In this document: positions 8,506 through 16,787 of the stretch, in pieces
Layout of the letters: the number at the start of each line of letters is the position of its first letter
How positions within the stretch are numbered: position 1 is the stretch's first letter
NCBI GenBank assembly: GCA_035499735.1
Contig: DATJYC010000049.1
Coordinates: 62,001 to 126,000, forward strand
Length of the DNA: 64,000 bases
Origin: VBDM01 sp035499735
Lineage (GTDB): Bacteria > Pseudomonadota > Gammaproteobacteria > Burkholderiales > SG8-39
Direction of reading: 5' to 3'
Notes under the pieces: model-generated
The model's input: the letters and a program-made list of their open reading frames with translations, nothing else
Database searches by the model: none
What the model was told of the DNA's origin: nothing
Position numbers and translations under genes: made by a program

Positions 8506-9852
8506 GTGCTCGACAACCTCACCCAGCGTTTCGCGCGCGTCGTCAAGACGCTGCGCGGCGAGGCGCGCCTGACCGAGACGAACATCCAGGAGGCCTTGCG
8601 CGAAGTGCGCATGGCGTTGCTCGAGGCCGACGTCGCGCTGCCGGTGGTCAAGACGTTCGTCGAGCGCGTGCGCGAGGCGGCGCTGGGACAGGAAGTCGCC
8701 GGGAGCCTGACTCCGGGTCAGGCGCTCGTCGGCGTGGTCCACCGCGAGCTCGCCGCGCTCATGGGCGGCGAGAATGCCGAGCTCGATCTCGCGGTCGCTC
8801 CGCCCGCGATCGTCCTGCTCGCGGGCCTGCAGGGCACGGGGAAGACGACCACGGCGGCGAAGCTCGCCAAGCTCCTCAAGGACGAGCGCGGCAGGAAGCC
8901 GCTGCTGGTCTCCTGCGACGTCTACCGGCCCGCGGCGATCGAGCAGCTCGCGACGCTCGCAGTACAGATCGGCGCCGACGTGTTCCCTTCGCACGCAGGC
9001 GAGAAGCCGCTTGCGATCGCGCTCGCCGCGCTCGACCACGCCAGGAAGCACTACCACGACGTGCTCATCGTCGACACGGCGGGGCGGCTCGCGATCGACG
9101 AGCCGATGATGAGGGAGATCGCCGAGCTGCGCGCGGAGCTGTCGCCCGTGGAGACGCTGTTCGTCGTCGACTCGATGCAGGGCCAGGACGCCGTGAACGT
9201 CGCCAAGGCCTTCGGCGAGGCGCTGCCGCTAACGGGAATCGTGCTCACCAAGCTCGACGGCGACGCCCGCGGCGGCGCGGCGCTGTCGGTGCGGCAGGTC
9301 ACCGGCAAGCCGATCAAGTTTGCCGGCACGAGCGAGAAGCCCGAGGGCCTGGAGCCCTTCCACCCCGAGCGGATGGCCTCGCGCATCCTCGGGATGGGCG
9401 ACGTGCTGTCGCTCGTGGAAGAGGCGCGCAGGAGCGTCGATCTCGAGGAGGCGAAGAAGCTCGCCGAGAAGGTGAAAAAGGGCAAGGGCTTCGACCTCGA
9501 GGACTTCAAGCAGCAGATCGGACAGATGCGCAAGATGGGCGGCATCGCGTCGATGCTCGACAAGCTGCCGGCGCAGTTCGCGCAGGCGGCGCGGGCGCCG
9601 GGCATGGACGAGAAGCACCTGCGCCGCGTCGAGGGCATCATCAACTCGATGACGCCCGCCGAGCGTACTCACCCCGAAATCATCAAGGCGTCGAGGAAAA
9701 GACGCGTAGCGGCCGGGGCCGGGGTGCCGGTTCAGGAGGTCAACCGGCTGCTCAACCAGTTCGAGCAGATGCAGAAGATGATGAAGATGATGAAGGGCGG
9801 GAACCTCCAGCGGATGATGCGGGGGATGAAGGGATTCCTGCCGGGGATCTAG
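8506..9852 (+). CDS. ffh: Signal recognition particle protein Ffh (SRP54)
   Basis: A 448-residue SRP GTPase that binds signal peptides and the 4.5S RNA for co-translational targeting. Domain order: helical N domain (1-about 90), GTPase G domain with P-loop GLQGTGKTTT (107-116), DTAGR and TKLDGDARGG, then the Met-rich M domain (about 325-448), whose end is dominated by Met-Lys repeats around residues 420-445. Start is GTG at 8506, the canonical MLDNLT N-terminus. Length matches the family (about 450). Confidence 0.97.
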   Translation: MLDNLTQRFARVVKTLRGEARLTETNIQEALREVRMALLEADVALPVVKTFVERVREAALGQEVAGSLTPGQALVGVVHRELAALMGGENAELDLAVAPPAIVLLAGLQGTGKTTTAAKLAKLLKDERGRKPLLVSCDVYRPAAIEQLATLAVQIGADVFPSHAGEKPLAIALAALDHARKHYHDVLIVDTAGRLAIDEPMMREIAELRAELSPVETLFVVDSMQGQDAVNVAKAFGEALPLTGIVLTKLDGDARGGAALSVRQVTGKPIKFAGTSEKPEGLEPFHPERMASRILGMGDVLSLVEEARRSVDLEEAKKLAEKVKKGKGFDLEDFKQQIGQMRKMGGIASMLDKLPAQFAQAARAPGMDEKHLRRVEGIINSMTPAERTHPEIIKASRKRRVAAGAGVPVQEVNRLLNQFEQMQKMMKMMKGGNLQRMMRGMKGFLPGI

Positions 9853-9990
9853 TTCCTCAGGAGACGACACGCAGCGAAGGGTCGACCGCGCGCGCCGCCG
9901 GTCTGGGCAGTCTTCAGGCTCCTCGCCGGCTGATACGGTGAATCCGAGTCGGGCTCGGCTGCGGCGACGCGATCGTACGCCGGTTTTCCC

Positions 9991-10020
9991 TTGCCATCCC
10001 CCTCTAACCTCGCGTAAAAT
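9991..10020 (+). promoter_or_regulatory. Candidate sigma-70 promoter for rpsP operon
   Basis: TTGCCA at 9991-9996 and TAAAAT at 10015-10020 are separated by 18 bases, a good match to TTGACA/TATAAT, and lie 31 bases before the rpsP start. The 140 bases between the ffh stop and this promoter hold nothing else I recognise. The call is by eye. Confidence 0.6.
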
Positions 10021-10051
10021 CACGGCCTTTTCGACCGGCGGACTTCCCAAT

Positions 10052-10315
10052 ATGGTGGTGATTCGACTGGCGCGCGGCGGAGCCAAGAAGCGGCCGTTTT
10101 TCAACGTGGTGGTCGCCGATTCGCACAAGGCCGCGAACAAGCGCTTCATCGAGCGCGTCGGTTTTTACGACCCGAAGGCGCCCGAGGGCCGCGAGTCGCT
10201 GCGCTTCGCGACCGATCGTCTCGTTTTCTGGCGCGGCAAGGGCGCGAAGCTGTCGCCCACGGTGGCGCGTCTGCTGAAGGGCTACAAGGCGCCGGCCGAG
10301 GCCGCGGCGAAGTAG
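10052..10315 (+). CDS. rpsP: 30S ribosomal protein S16
   Basis: An 87-residue protein with the S16 N-terminus (MVVIRLARGG, KKRPFFNVVVADS) and the GFYDPKA motif. It is the first gene of the conserved rpsP-rimM-trmD-rplS operon. The longer frame from 9938 is discounted because the family starts at this MVVIRL and the candidate promoter lies in between. Confidence 0.97.
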   Translation: MVVIRLARGGAKKRPFFNVVVADSHKAANKRFIERVGFYDPKAPEGRESLRFATDRLVFWRGKGAKLSPTVARLLKGYKAPAEAAAK

Positions 10316-10328
10316 GCGGCGGGGCCGC

Positions 10329-10829
10329 TTGGCCGCCCCGACCAGGCTGGTGGTGATGGGTCGGGTGCTCGCGCCCTGGGGCGTGAAGGGCGCGGTGAAG
10401 ATCGAGCGCTTCGGCGCCAACCTCTGGAAGTACTCGCATTGGTGGGTCGGCCGGCCGGGTAAGCACGAGAGAATTGCGGTGGCGGAGTGCCGCGAGCAGA
10501 GCGGATACCTGATCGCGCGCTTCGAGGGCTGCACGAGCCCGGAGCAGGCGAAGGAGTACGGCGGGTTCGAGGTGGCGCTGGAGCGGGACGAGCTGCCCCA
10601 GACCGGCGAGCACGAGTTCTACCAGGCCGACGTGATCGGCTTCGAGGTGGTGAACCAGAAGGGCGAGCACCTCGGACGGGTGAAGGAGTTCTTCAGTGCC
10701 GGCGCGCACGACGTGATGCGCGTCGAGCACCAAGGCGGCGAGCGGCTCCTGCCGGTGGCGGGGGACGTGATCCGCAAGGTTGATCTGAGGGCCGGCAGGG
10801 TCGAGGTGGAGTGGGGAGCGGACTGGTGA
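10329..10829 (+). CDS. rimM: 16S rRNA processing protein RimM
   Basis: A 166-residue protein with the N-terminal RimM beta-barrel (VMGRVLAPWGVKGAVKI, then the EYGGFEVALERDELP region) and the C-terminal PRC-barrel (about residues 95-166, YQADVIGFEV). RimM binds S19 and helps mature the 30S head. TTG at 10329 is the first start in frame after the rpsP stop; a GTG/ATG pair just downstream before GRVLAPWG is an alternative. The stop overlaps the trmD GTG as GTGA. Confidence 0.95.
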   Translation: MAAPTRLVVMGRVLAPWGVKGAVKIERFGANLWKYSHWWVGRPGKHERIAVAECREQSGYLIARFEGCTSPEQAKEYGGFEVALERDELPQTGEHEFYQADVIGFEVVNQKGEHLGRVKEFFSAGAHDVMRVEHQGGERLLPVAGDVIRKVDLRAGRVEVEWGADW

Positions 10830-11575
10830 TCCGCTTCGATTGCGTGACGCTCTTCCCAGAGGCGTTCGCCGCGGTCGCCGACTTCGGCATCACGCGGCGG
10901 GCGAGGGAAGAAGGGTTGTGGAGCCTCGCGCTGTGGAATCCGCGGGATTTCACGACCGACAACTACCGCACGGTCGACGACCGGCCGTACGGGGGCGGTC
11001 CCGGCATGGTGATGCTGGCCGAGCCGCTCGCAAGAGCGATCGCCGCGGCGAAAACCGCGGAGCAGGGCGCGGCAAGAGTGATCCATCTGTCGCCTCAAGG
11101 GGCGGTGCTGGACCACGGCAAGGTGATGGAGCTGTCCGCGGAGAAGCGACTGGTGCTCCTGTGCGGACGCTACGAGGGCGTGGACGAGCGCCTGATCGAG
11201 AGCGCAGTGGACGAGGAGCTGTCGATCGGCGATTACGTGCTCTCGGGCGGCGAGCTCGCGGCGATGGTGCTGATCGACGCGGTGGTGCGGCAGCTGCCCG
11301 GCGCGCTCGGCGACGAGCATTCGGCCGCGCAGGAGTCGTTCGTGGACGGCCTGCTCGAAGCCCCCCAGTACACGCGGCCGGAGGTGTACCAGGGAAACGC
11401 GGTGCCCGCGATGCTGATGTCGGGGCACCATGCGCAGATCGAGCGTTGGCGGCTGAAGCAGTCGCTGGGGCGCACGTGGATGAGAAGGCCCGAGCTGCTC
11501 GAGCGGCGCGGGATGAGCGAGGCGGAGCGGAAGCTGCTCGAGGAATTCAAGCGGGAAACGAAGACGAAGGCATAG
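10826..11575 (+). CDS. trmD: tRNA (guanine-37-N1)-methyltransferase TrmD
   Basis: A 249-residue SPOUT-family enzyme that makes m1G37 next to the tRNA anticodon and prevents frameshifting. Visible signatures are DDRPYGGGPGMVM, the trefoil-knot SAM-binding segments LLCGRYEGVDER and SIGDYVLSGGELAA, and the GHHAQIERWR region near the C-terminus. The GTG overlapping the rimM stop is used as start because family proteins begin near this FDCVTLFPE segment. It is third in the ribosomal operon. Confidence 0.97.
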   Translation: MIRFDCVTLFPEAFAAVADFGITRRAREEGLWSLALWNPRDFTTDNYRTVDDRPYGGGPGMVMLAEPLARAIAAAKTAEQGAARVIHLSPQGAVLDHGKVMELSAEKRLVLLCGRYEGVDERLIESAVDEELSIGDYVLSGGELAAMVLIDAVVRQLPGALGDEHSAAQESFVDGLLEAPQYTRPEVYQGNAVPAMLMSGHHAQIERWRLKQSLGRTWMRRPELLERRGMSEAERKLLEEFKRETKTKA

Positions 11576-11592
11576 TTGACAAGGAACATGCG

Positions 11593-11970
11593 ATGAACGT
11601 CATCCAGCAGATCGAAGCCGAAGAAATCAAGCGCATGGGGAAGAAGCTTCCCGAGTTCTCCCCCGGCGATACCGTGATCGTCAACGTGAGCGTCGTCGAA
11701 GGCGAGCGCAAGCGCGTACAGGCCTACGAGGGCGTGGTCATCGCCAAGCGCAACCGCGGCATCAACTCCTCCTTCACCGTGCGCAAGGTGTCCTCGGGAG
11801 AGGGCGTCGAGCGCACTTTCCAGACCTACTCTCCGTCGATCGCATCGGTGGAGCTCAAGCGCAAGGGCGACGTGCGCCGCGCCAAGCTCTATTACATGCG
11901 CAAGCTCTCGGGCAAGGGCGCGCGCATCCGCGAGAAGATCGAGGGCGAGGAGCAGGGCGGCGCGGAGTAG
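11593..11970 (+). CDS. rplS: 50S ribosomal protein L19
   Basis: A 125-residue protein matching L19: FSPGDTVIVNV near the N-terminus, QAYEGVVIAKRNRG in the middle and a C-terminal VRRAKLYYMRKLSGKGARI typical of the subunit-interface tail. It is the last gene of the rpsP operon, 17 bases after trmD. A TAAAAT at 11974-11979 just after it has no visible -35 partner. Confidence 0.97.
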   Translation: MNVIQQIEAEEIKRMGKKLPEFSPGDTVIVNVSVVEGERKRVQAYEGVVIAKRNRGINSSFTVRKVSSGEGVERTFQTYSPSIASVELKRKGDVRRAKLYYMRKLSGKGARIREKIEGEEQGGAE

Positions 11971-12004
11971 GCGTAAAATTCCCGCTCGGAATCTCCGCGC
12001 GGGT

Positions 12005-13114
12005 ATGAGTCTCAATTCGATCCAGGAAATCGTCGCCGAGCTGAAGGCCGGCCGCATGGCCGTGCTCGTCGACGACGAGAACCGGGAAAACGAGGGCGAC
12101 CTCATCTTCGCGGCGGAATTCGCGACGCCCGAGAAGATCAACTTCATGGCCAGGTTCGGCCGCGGCCTGATCTGCATGCCGATCACCGAGGCGCACGCCG
12201 AGCGGCTGAACCTCCTCCCAATGGTCGCGCGCAACCGCTCGGTGCACGGCACCAACTTCACCGTGTCGATCGAAGCCGCCTCGGGCGTGACCACCGGGAT
12301 CTCGGCGGCCGACCGCGCGCACACCATCAAGGTGGCCGCTTCCCCGAAGGCGACGCCGCGCGACATCGTCCAGCCGGGCCACGTCTTCCCGCTGATCGCG
12401 CAGGCGGGCGGCGTGCTCGCGCGCGCGGGCCACACCGAGGCCTGCTGCGATCTCGCCCAGCTCGCGGGGCTGCACCCCGCCGCGGTGCTGTGCGAGATCA
12501 TGAAGGACGACGGGACCATGGCGCGCCTGCCCGACCTCCTCGAGTTCAGCGTCCGGCACGGCCTCAAGATCGGCTCGATCGCCGACCTCATCCGCCACCG
12601 CAGCCAGAACGAATCGCTCATCAGGCGAGTGACCGAGCGCACGATCGAGACGCGCTTCGGGCCCTTCCGCCTCGTCGCCTACCTGGAGAAGCTCTCCGGG
12701 GAGACCCAGCTCGCGCTCGTGCGCGGGGAGATCTCGCCCGACCGCGAGACCCTGGTGCGCGTGCACGCGCCGCTGTCCCTGCTCGACCTGCTCGAGGCCG
12801 GCCCCGGCACGCACTCCTGGGCGGTCGACGACGCGCTCGAGCGCATCGCGGCCGAAGGCCGGGGAGTGATGGTGCTGCTCAACTGCGCCGAGAGCGGGGC
12901 CCAGCTCATCGAGCGCGTCTCCTCGCCCGAGCGTCCTGAGACTCCCTCGCGGATGGATTTCCTCACCTACGGCATCGGCGCGCAGATCCTGCGCGATCTC
13001 AGGGTGGGCAAGATGCGTCTTCTCGCCTCGCCCCGCAAGATGCCGAGCATGGCCGGATGGGAGCTCGAGGTCACCGGCTACGTCGAGAAGGCCGCCCGGA
13101 CGCGCGACGGATGA
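12005..13114 (+). CDS. ribBX: 3,4-dihydroxy-2-butanone-4-phosphate synthase with degenerate GTP cyclohydrolase II domain (RibBX)
   Basis: A 369-residue fusion. Residues 1-about 205 form a full RibB domain (DDENRENEGDLIFAAE, GLICMPI, TGISAADRA, GHVFPLIAQ, HTEACCDL), which converts ribulose-5-phosphate into the four-carbon precursor of riboflavin. Residues about 206-369 align with RibA in order but lack the three zinc-binding Cys residues and the GRGIGL-type segment; in their place are ordinary residues (LRCDCG-type motif absent, AESGAQLIERV instead). This is the variant described as RibBX in proteobacteria, so the second half is probably not a GTP cyclohydrolase and a separate ribA is expected elsewhere. 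Its stop overlaps ribH (ATGA). Confidence 0.93.
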   Translation: MSLNSIQEIVAELKAGRMAVLVDDENRENEGDLIFAAEFATPEKINFMARFGRGLICMPITEAHAERLNLLPMVARNRSVHGTNFTVSIEAASGVTTGISAADRAHTIKVAASPKATPRDIVQPGHVFPLIAQAGGVLARAGHTEACCDLAQLAGLHPAAVLCEIMKDDGTMARLPDLLEFSVRHGLKIGSIADLIRHRSQNESLIRRVTERTIETRFGPFRLVAYLEKLSGETQLALVRGEISPDRETLVRVHAPLSLLDLLEAGPGTHSWAVDDALERIAAEGRGVMVLLNCAESGAQLIERVSSPERPETPSRMDFLTYGIGAQILRDLRVGKMRLLASPRKMPSMAGWELEVTGYVEKAARTRDG

Positions 13115-13569
13115 GCGAGATCAAGCCCGACTTGAGCGGGCAGGGCTTGCGGGTCGGGATCGCGCGCTCGCGCTTCAACGAGGACATAGGCTCGGCGCTG
13201 CTCGAAGCCTGCCGGAAGCGCCTCGCCGAGCTGCGCGTCACCGACGCCACCGTCGTGAGCGTGCCGGGCGCGCTCGAGGCGCCGCTCGCGCTGCAGAAGC
13301 TCGCCGCGACGGAGAAGTACGACGCGCTGATCGCGCTCGGCGCGGTCATCCGCGGCGAGACCTATCACTTCGAGATCGTCGCCAACGAGTCCGCGTCGGG
13401 GCTGATGCAGGTGCAGCTCGACAGCGGCATCCCGGTCGCGAACGGCATCCTTACCGCCGATACCGAAGAGCAGGCGCAAGAGCGTGCCGCGCAGAAAGGA
13501 CGTGACTGCGCCGAGGTCGCGGTGGAAATGGCGAACCTCGCCAGGAACATCGCGAAGAGCCACCGATGA
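13111..13569 (+). CDS. ribH: 6,7-dimethyl-8-ribityllumazine synthase
   Basis: A 152-residue lumazine synthase: GIARSRFNEDIGSALL, VPGALEAPLA, the phosphate-binding GAVIRGETYHFE and NGILTADTEEQAQERA. It condenses the RibB product with the pyrimidine intermediate, the penultimate step of riboflavin synthesis. The ATG overlapping the ribBX stop is the start; the extra 18 codons in the longer frame belong to ribBX. It overlaps nusB by four bases. Confidence 0.96.
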   Translation: MSEIKPDLSGQGLRVGIARSRFNEDIGSALLEACRKRLAELRVTDATVVSVPGALEAPLALQKLAATEKYDALIALGAVIRGETYHFEIVANESASGLMQVQLDSGIPVANGILTADTEEQAQERAAQKGRDCAEVAVEMANLARNIAKSHR

Positions 13570-14003
13570 AGTCGGCGCGGCGGCGCTCGCGCGAGCTCGC
13601 GCTGCAGGGTCTGTACGCCTGGCAGATCTCGGGCGAAAGCGCCGCGGGGCTGCAGACCCAGCTCGCCCAATCGAAGGACTTCGGCAAGGCCGACTCGAAG
13701 TACTTCTCGCGCCTCCTCGAGGGAACGATCGGAGACGCGGGCGCGCTCGAGAGCCTGATCGCTCCCGCGCTCGACCGCAAGCCCAAGGAGCTGTCCCCGG
13801 TGGAGCGCGGCATCCTGCTCCTCGCGGCCTTCGAGCTGAAGAACGCCCCCGACGTGCCCTACAAGGTGGTGATCAACGAGGCGGTCGAGCTCGCCAAAGA
13901 GTTCGGCGGCACCGACGGCCACAAGTACGTGAACGGCGTGCTCGACAAGCTGGTCGCCCGCCTGCGCCCGGACGAGCGCGCGCGCGCAAAGTCGCGCAAC
14001 TGA
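13566..14003 (+). CDS. nusB: Transcription antitermination factor NusB
   Basis: A 145-residue all-helical protein with the N-terminal RNA-binding RRRSRELALQGLYAWQ and the C-terminal DVPYKVVINEAVELAKEFG of NusB, which acts with NusE on boxA RNA in rRNA transcription. The ribH-nusB overlap and the thiL that follows are the standard gene order. Confidence 0.96.
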   Translation: MKSARRRSRELALQGLYAWQISGESAAGLQTQLAQSKDFGKADSKYFSRLLEGTIGDAGALESLIAPALDRKPKELSPVERGILLLAAFELKNAPDVPYKVVINEAVELAKEFGGTDGHKYVNGVLDKLVARLRPDERARAKSRN

Positions 14004-14009
14004 GGCCCG

Positions 14010-14948
14010 GTGACCGAGTTCGAGATCGTCGGAAGGTACTTCACGCGGCGGTCGCGGACCGCCGTGCTCGGTGTCGGCGACGATTGCGCCCTGGTGAAGG
14101 CGCGCAAGGGCATGGTCCTCGCGCTGTCCACGGACATGCTGCTCGCCGGGCGGCACTTTCTCCACGACGCGGATCCCGAGCTGCTCGGCAGCAAGTCGCT
14201 CGCGGTCAATCTCTCGGATCTCGCCGCCATGGGGGCCGAGCCGCGCTGGGCGCTGCTCGCGATCGCGCTGCCGAAGGCCGACGGAAAGTGGATCGGGGCG
14301 TTCGCCAGGGGCTTCTTCCGCCTCGCCGGCCGCTTTGGCACCGAGCTGATCGGCGGCGATACGACCAAGGGACCGCTCACGATCTCGATCACCGTCATCG
14401 GCGAGGTGCCGCAGAGGCTCGCGTTGCGGCGCGACGCGGCGCGCGCGGGCGACGACGTCTGGCTCTCCGGCGCGACGGGGGAAGCGGCGCTCGGTCTCGC
14501 GCACCTCGAGGGGCGCGTCCGATTGAGCGGCGCCGCGCGCAAGGCCTGCCTCGAGCGCCTGCACGCTCCGGAGCCGCGGGTGAAGCTTGGGCTCGCCCTG
14601 CGCGGCGTCGCGCGCAGCGCGATCGATGTCTCCGACGGGCTGCTCGCCGATCTCGGCCATATCGCGCAAGCGTCGCGCGTCGCCGCCGAGCTGCGCTGGG
14701 AGGACATTCCGCGCGCCAAGGCGATCGCCGAATGCGAGAACACGGCGCTCGCGAAAGAGTGCCTCCTCGCGGGCGGAGACGACTATGAGCTCGTGTTCAC
14801 CGCGCCGCGGTCGAATCGCTCGCGGATCGAGGCGCTCGGGGCGAGCAGGATCGGAACGATCGTCGCAGGCCGGCCCGCGGTGCGCGTGCGCGACGCCGCA
14901 GGCCGGACCGTTTCCACCCCGCGCGCGGGATTCGACCACTTCGCATGA
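14010..14948 (+). CDS. thiL: Thiamine-monophosphate kinase
   Basis: A 312-residue AIR-synthase-fold kinase that makes thiamine pyrophosphate from thiamine monophosphate. Metal and ATP binding motifs are present: GVGDDCALV, STDMLLAGRHF, LAVNLSDLAAMGA, LIGGDTTKG, AIDVSDGLLADLGH and AGGDDYELVF. GTG start at 14010, six bases after the nusB stop. It overlaps pgpA by four bases. Confidence 0.96.
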   Translation: MTEFEIVGRYFTRRSRTAVLGVGDDCALVKARKGMVLALSTDMLLAGRHFLHDADPELLGSKSLAVNLSDLAAMGAEPRWALLAIALPKADGKWIGAFARGFFRLAGRFGTELIGGDTTKGPLTISITVIGEVPQRLALRRDAARAGDDVWLSGATGEAALGLAHLEGRVRLSGAARKACLERLHAPEPRVKLGLALRGVARSAIDVSDGLLADLGHIAQASRVAAELRWEDIPRAKAIAECENTALAKECLLAGGDDYELVFTAPRSNRSRIEALGASRIGTIVAGRPAVRVRDAAGRTVSTPRAGFDHFA

Positions 14949-15430
14949 TCGCGCACCCCACAGCGCGCTTCGCCTTCGCGCATCCCGCCCGCATCATCGC
15001 GCTCGGCTTCGGCACCGGGCTCGCGCCCGTCGCGCCGGGCACGTTCGGGACTGCGCTCGCGTACCCGATCTACATCCTGCTCGACCGCTGGCTCGACGCA
15101 CCGGCGATCTTCGCGGTGATCGTCGCGTTCTTCGCCATCGGCGTCTGGGCCTGCGGGCGCACTGGGCGCGACCTCGGCGTCGCCGACCACAGCGCGATGA
15201 ACTGGGACGAGGTCGTCGCGATGCTGCTCATCCTGCTGATCGTCCCCGGCGGCTGGGAGTGGTGGCTTTTCGCGTTCTTCGCGTTCCGCTTCTTCGACGT
15301 GGTCAAGCCCCCGCCGATCCGCCACATCGACAGCACCATGAAGGGAGGCCTGGGCGTGATGTTCGACGATATCGTCGCGGCCTTCTACACGCTGCTCGTC
15401 GTCGCCGCCGTGAAGCGGCTCTTTTTCTGA
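14945..15430 (+). CDS. pgpA: Phosphatidylglycerophosphatase A
   Basis: A 161-residue inner-membrane phosphatase that removes the phosphate from phosphatidylglycerol phosphate. It shows the N-terminal GFGTGLAPVAPGTFGT, the acidic VADHSAMNWDEVV and the FRFFDVVKPPPI segment typical of PgpA, with about four hydrophobic segments. It overlaps thiL (ATGA) and cinA (one base). Confidence 0.95.
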   Translation: MIAHPTARFAFAHPARIIALGFGTGLAPVAPGTFGTALAYPIYILLDRWLDAPAIFAVIVAFFAIGVWACGRTGRDLGVADHSAMNWDEVVAMLLILLIVPGGWEWWLFAFFAFRFFDVVKPPPIRHIDSTMKGGLGVMFDDIVAAFYTLLVVAAVKRLFF

Positions 15431-15906
15431 TGGGAATCGAACGGCTGGCGAAACGCCTGGGCGCTCGCCTGAAAAAGCGCAAGCTCTTGCTCGCCACGGC
15501 CGAATCCTGCACCGGCGGCTGGATCGCTCAGGCGGTCACGTCGGTCCCGGGCAGCTCCGGCTGGTTCGAGCGCGGCTTCGTCACCTACTCGAACGAGGCG
15601 AAGAAGGGCATGCTCGGCGTGCGCGCGTCCACCCTCGCGCGGCACGGCGCGGTCAGCGAGGAGACGGCAAGGGAGATGGCGCGAGGCGCCCTTAAGCGCA
15701 GCCGGGCGCAGATCGCCGTTGCGGTGACCGGCGTCGCCGGGCCCGGCGGCGGAACGCGCGCGAAGCCCGTCGGCATGGTGTGCTTCGCCTGGGCGCTGAA
15801 GAAGGGCGACACGCAGAGCACGGTGCGCCGATTCCACGGCGGACGCGAACGCGTAAGGCGGCAGTCGGTGGCCGCAGCGCTGCGGGGCTTGCTCGAGCGG
15901 ATCTAG
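15430..15906 (+). CDS. pncC: Nicotinamide-nucleotide amidohydrolase, CinA C-terminal domain (PncC)
   Basis: A 158-residue stand-alone CinA C-terminal domain: TAESCTGGWIAQAVTSVPGSS, YSNEAKKGMLGV and VTGVAGPGGGT are the family signatures. It deamidates nicotinamide mononucleotide, recycling NMN from DNA ligase. The ATG at 15430 shares one base with the pgpA stop; longer frames upstream are pgpA/thiL shadow. The stop shares a CTAG with the converging cytochrome gene. Confidence 0.93.
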   Translation: MGIERLAKRLGARLKKRKLLLATAESCTGGWIAQAVTSVPGSSGWFERGFVTYSNEAKKGMLGVRASTLARHGAVSEETAREMARGALKRSRAQIAVAVTGVAGPGGGTRAKPVGMVCFAWALKKGDTQSTVRRFHGGRERVRRQSVAAALRGLLERI

Positions 15907-16454
15907 TCGACGTCTCCAGGCCGGGGCGCTTGCTTGCGGCCGGTGAGCATGGCGCGCACGAGGTTCTCGCGATGCCGCCAGCTGGTGAATGCGACGCCGG
16001 CGAGGTGCAGGCCGACGAGGAAGTAGAGCGCGTTGCCGAGCGCCTCGTGCAGCTCCTGCACCCATGTCACGCCCCAGAAGCGGTCGGTTACGGAAAGCCA
16101 GCCGCTCAGCCCCGCGGCGGCCACCATCGCAATCAGCGCCACCACCGCCCATCCGCCGAGCGGGTTGTGCCCGATGTAGCGCGCCTCCGCGTGGGCGAGC
16201 ACCGCGCGCGCGTAGGAAAGCGTCGCGGCGGGCGAGCGCACGAACTGGCGAAAGCGCGCGTAGCGCGGGCCGATCCATCCCCAGGCGAGGCGCAGCGCGA
16301 TCACGGCGAGGGCGGCGTAGCCGACCCATTCGTGCGCGCGTTTGGCGGCATCGAGCTTCAGCTCGGCCGTGATCCAGGCCGCGAGGATGCTCGCGACCAG
16401 CGTCCAGTGCGCGATCCGCAGCAGCGGATCCCAGACGCGGACTCCTGCGCTCAA
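15903..16454 (-). CDS. Cytochrome b561-type membrane protein
   Basis: A 183-residue protein with four hydrophobic segments and the conserved His residues expected for two b hemes: WDPLLRIAHW near the N-terminus, AHEWVGY, then WVQELHEALGNALYFLVGLHLAGV. Such small cytochromes b shuttle electrons in the inner membrane to or from periplasmic partners. The TTG start at 16454-16452 overlaps the stop of the PepSY gene upstream (TTGA), so the two form an operon. The partner dehydrogenase is not visible. Confidence 0.85.
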   Translation of the reverse strand: MSAGVRVWDPLLRIAHWTLVASILAAWITAELKLDAAKRAHEWVGYAALAVIALRLAWGWIGPRYARFRQFVRSPAATLSYARAVLAHAEARYIGHNPLGGWAVVALIAMVAAAGLSGWLSVTDRFWGVTWVQELHEALGNALYFLVGLHLAGVAFTSWRHRENLVRAMLTGRKQAPRPGDVD

Positions 16455-16747
16455 CCCTTGTGGTCCTTCGAGCCGGTCGGGACCGGGGCGAGGGTGCGCG
16501 GATGGAAATACGCCTCCACCCGCTCGCCCTTCTCGTTCAACGCGTAGACTTCGTAGCAGCCGCCGTCCTCCTTGATCCGCCGCACCTGCCAGCCCCTGTC
16601 CTTCAGTATGGCGCTTAGCTTCGCCTGCGGCTGCCAGCTCTCGCGGCTGCCGGAGTCGCAGGTGGCAAGCCCGGTCGCGCGCGCGGCCGAGAACGGAGCG
16701 AGGGCACCGCACAAGGCCAGCGCGACGAGGAAAAAGCGAGGTTTCAT
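16451..16747 (-). CDS. Small periplasmic PepSY-domain protein
   Basis: A 98-residue protein with a signal peptide (MKPRFFLVALALCGALAP, cleavage after ARA near residue 25) and a single PepSY-like fold (LSAILKDRGWQVRRIKEDGGCYEVYALNEKG). The start is the ATG immediately before the signal peptide; the longer frame to 16876 would bury it. It overlaps the cytochrome b561 gene by four bases. PepSY proteins often accompany cytochromes b or two-component systems; the two cysteines may form a disulfide. Exact function unknown. Confidence 0.8.
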   Translation of the reverse strand: MKPRFFLVALALCGALAPFSAARATGLATCDSGSRESWQPQAKLSAILKDRGWQVRRIKEDGGCYEVYALNEKGERVEAYFHPRTLAPVPTGSKDHKG

Positions 16748-16787
16748 GGGTAGACTCCCCAGTGGAATGCACGGGATGTTAGACGGA

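Noticed and set aside
10315..10340. GC-rich hairpin around the rimM TTG as a translational control element
   Set aside because: Pairing is short, with a bulge and several alternative registers; common by chance at this GC content.
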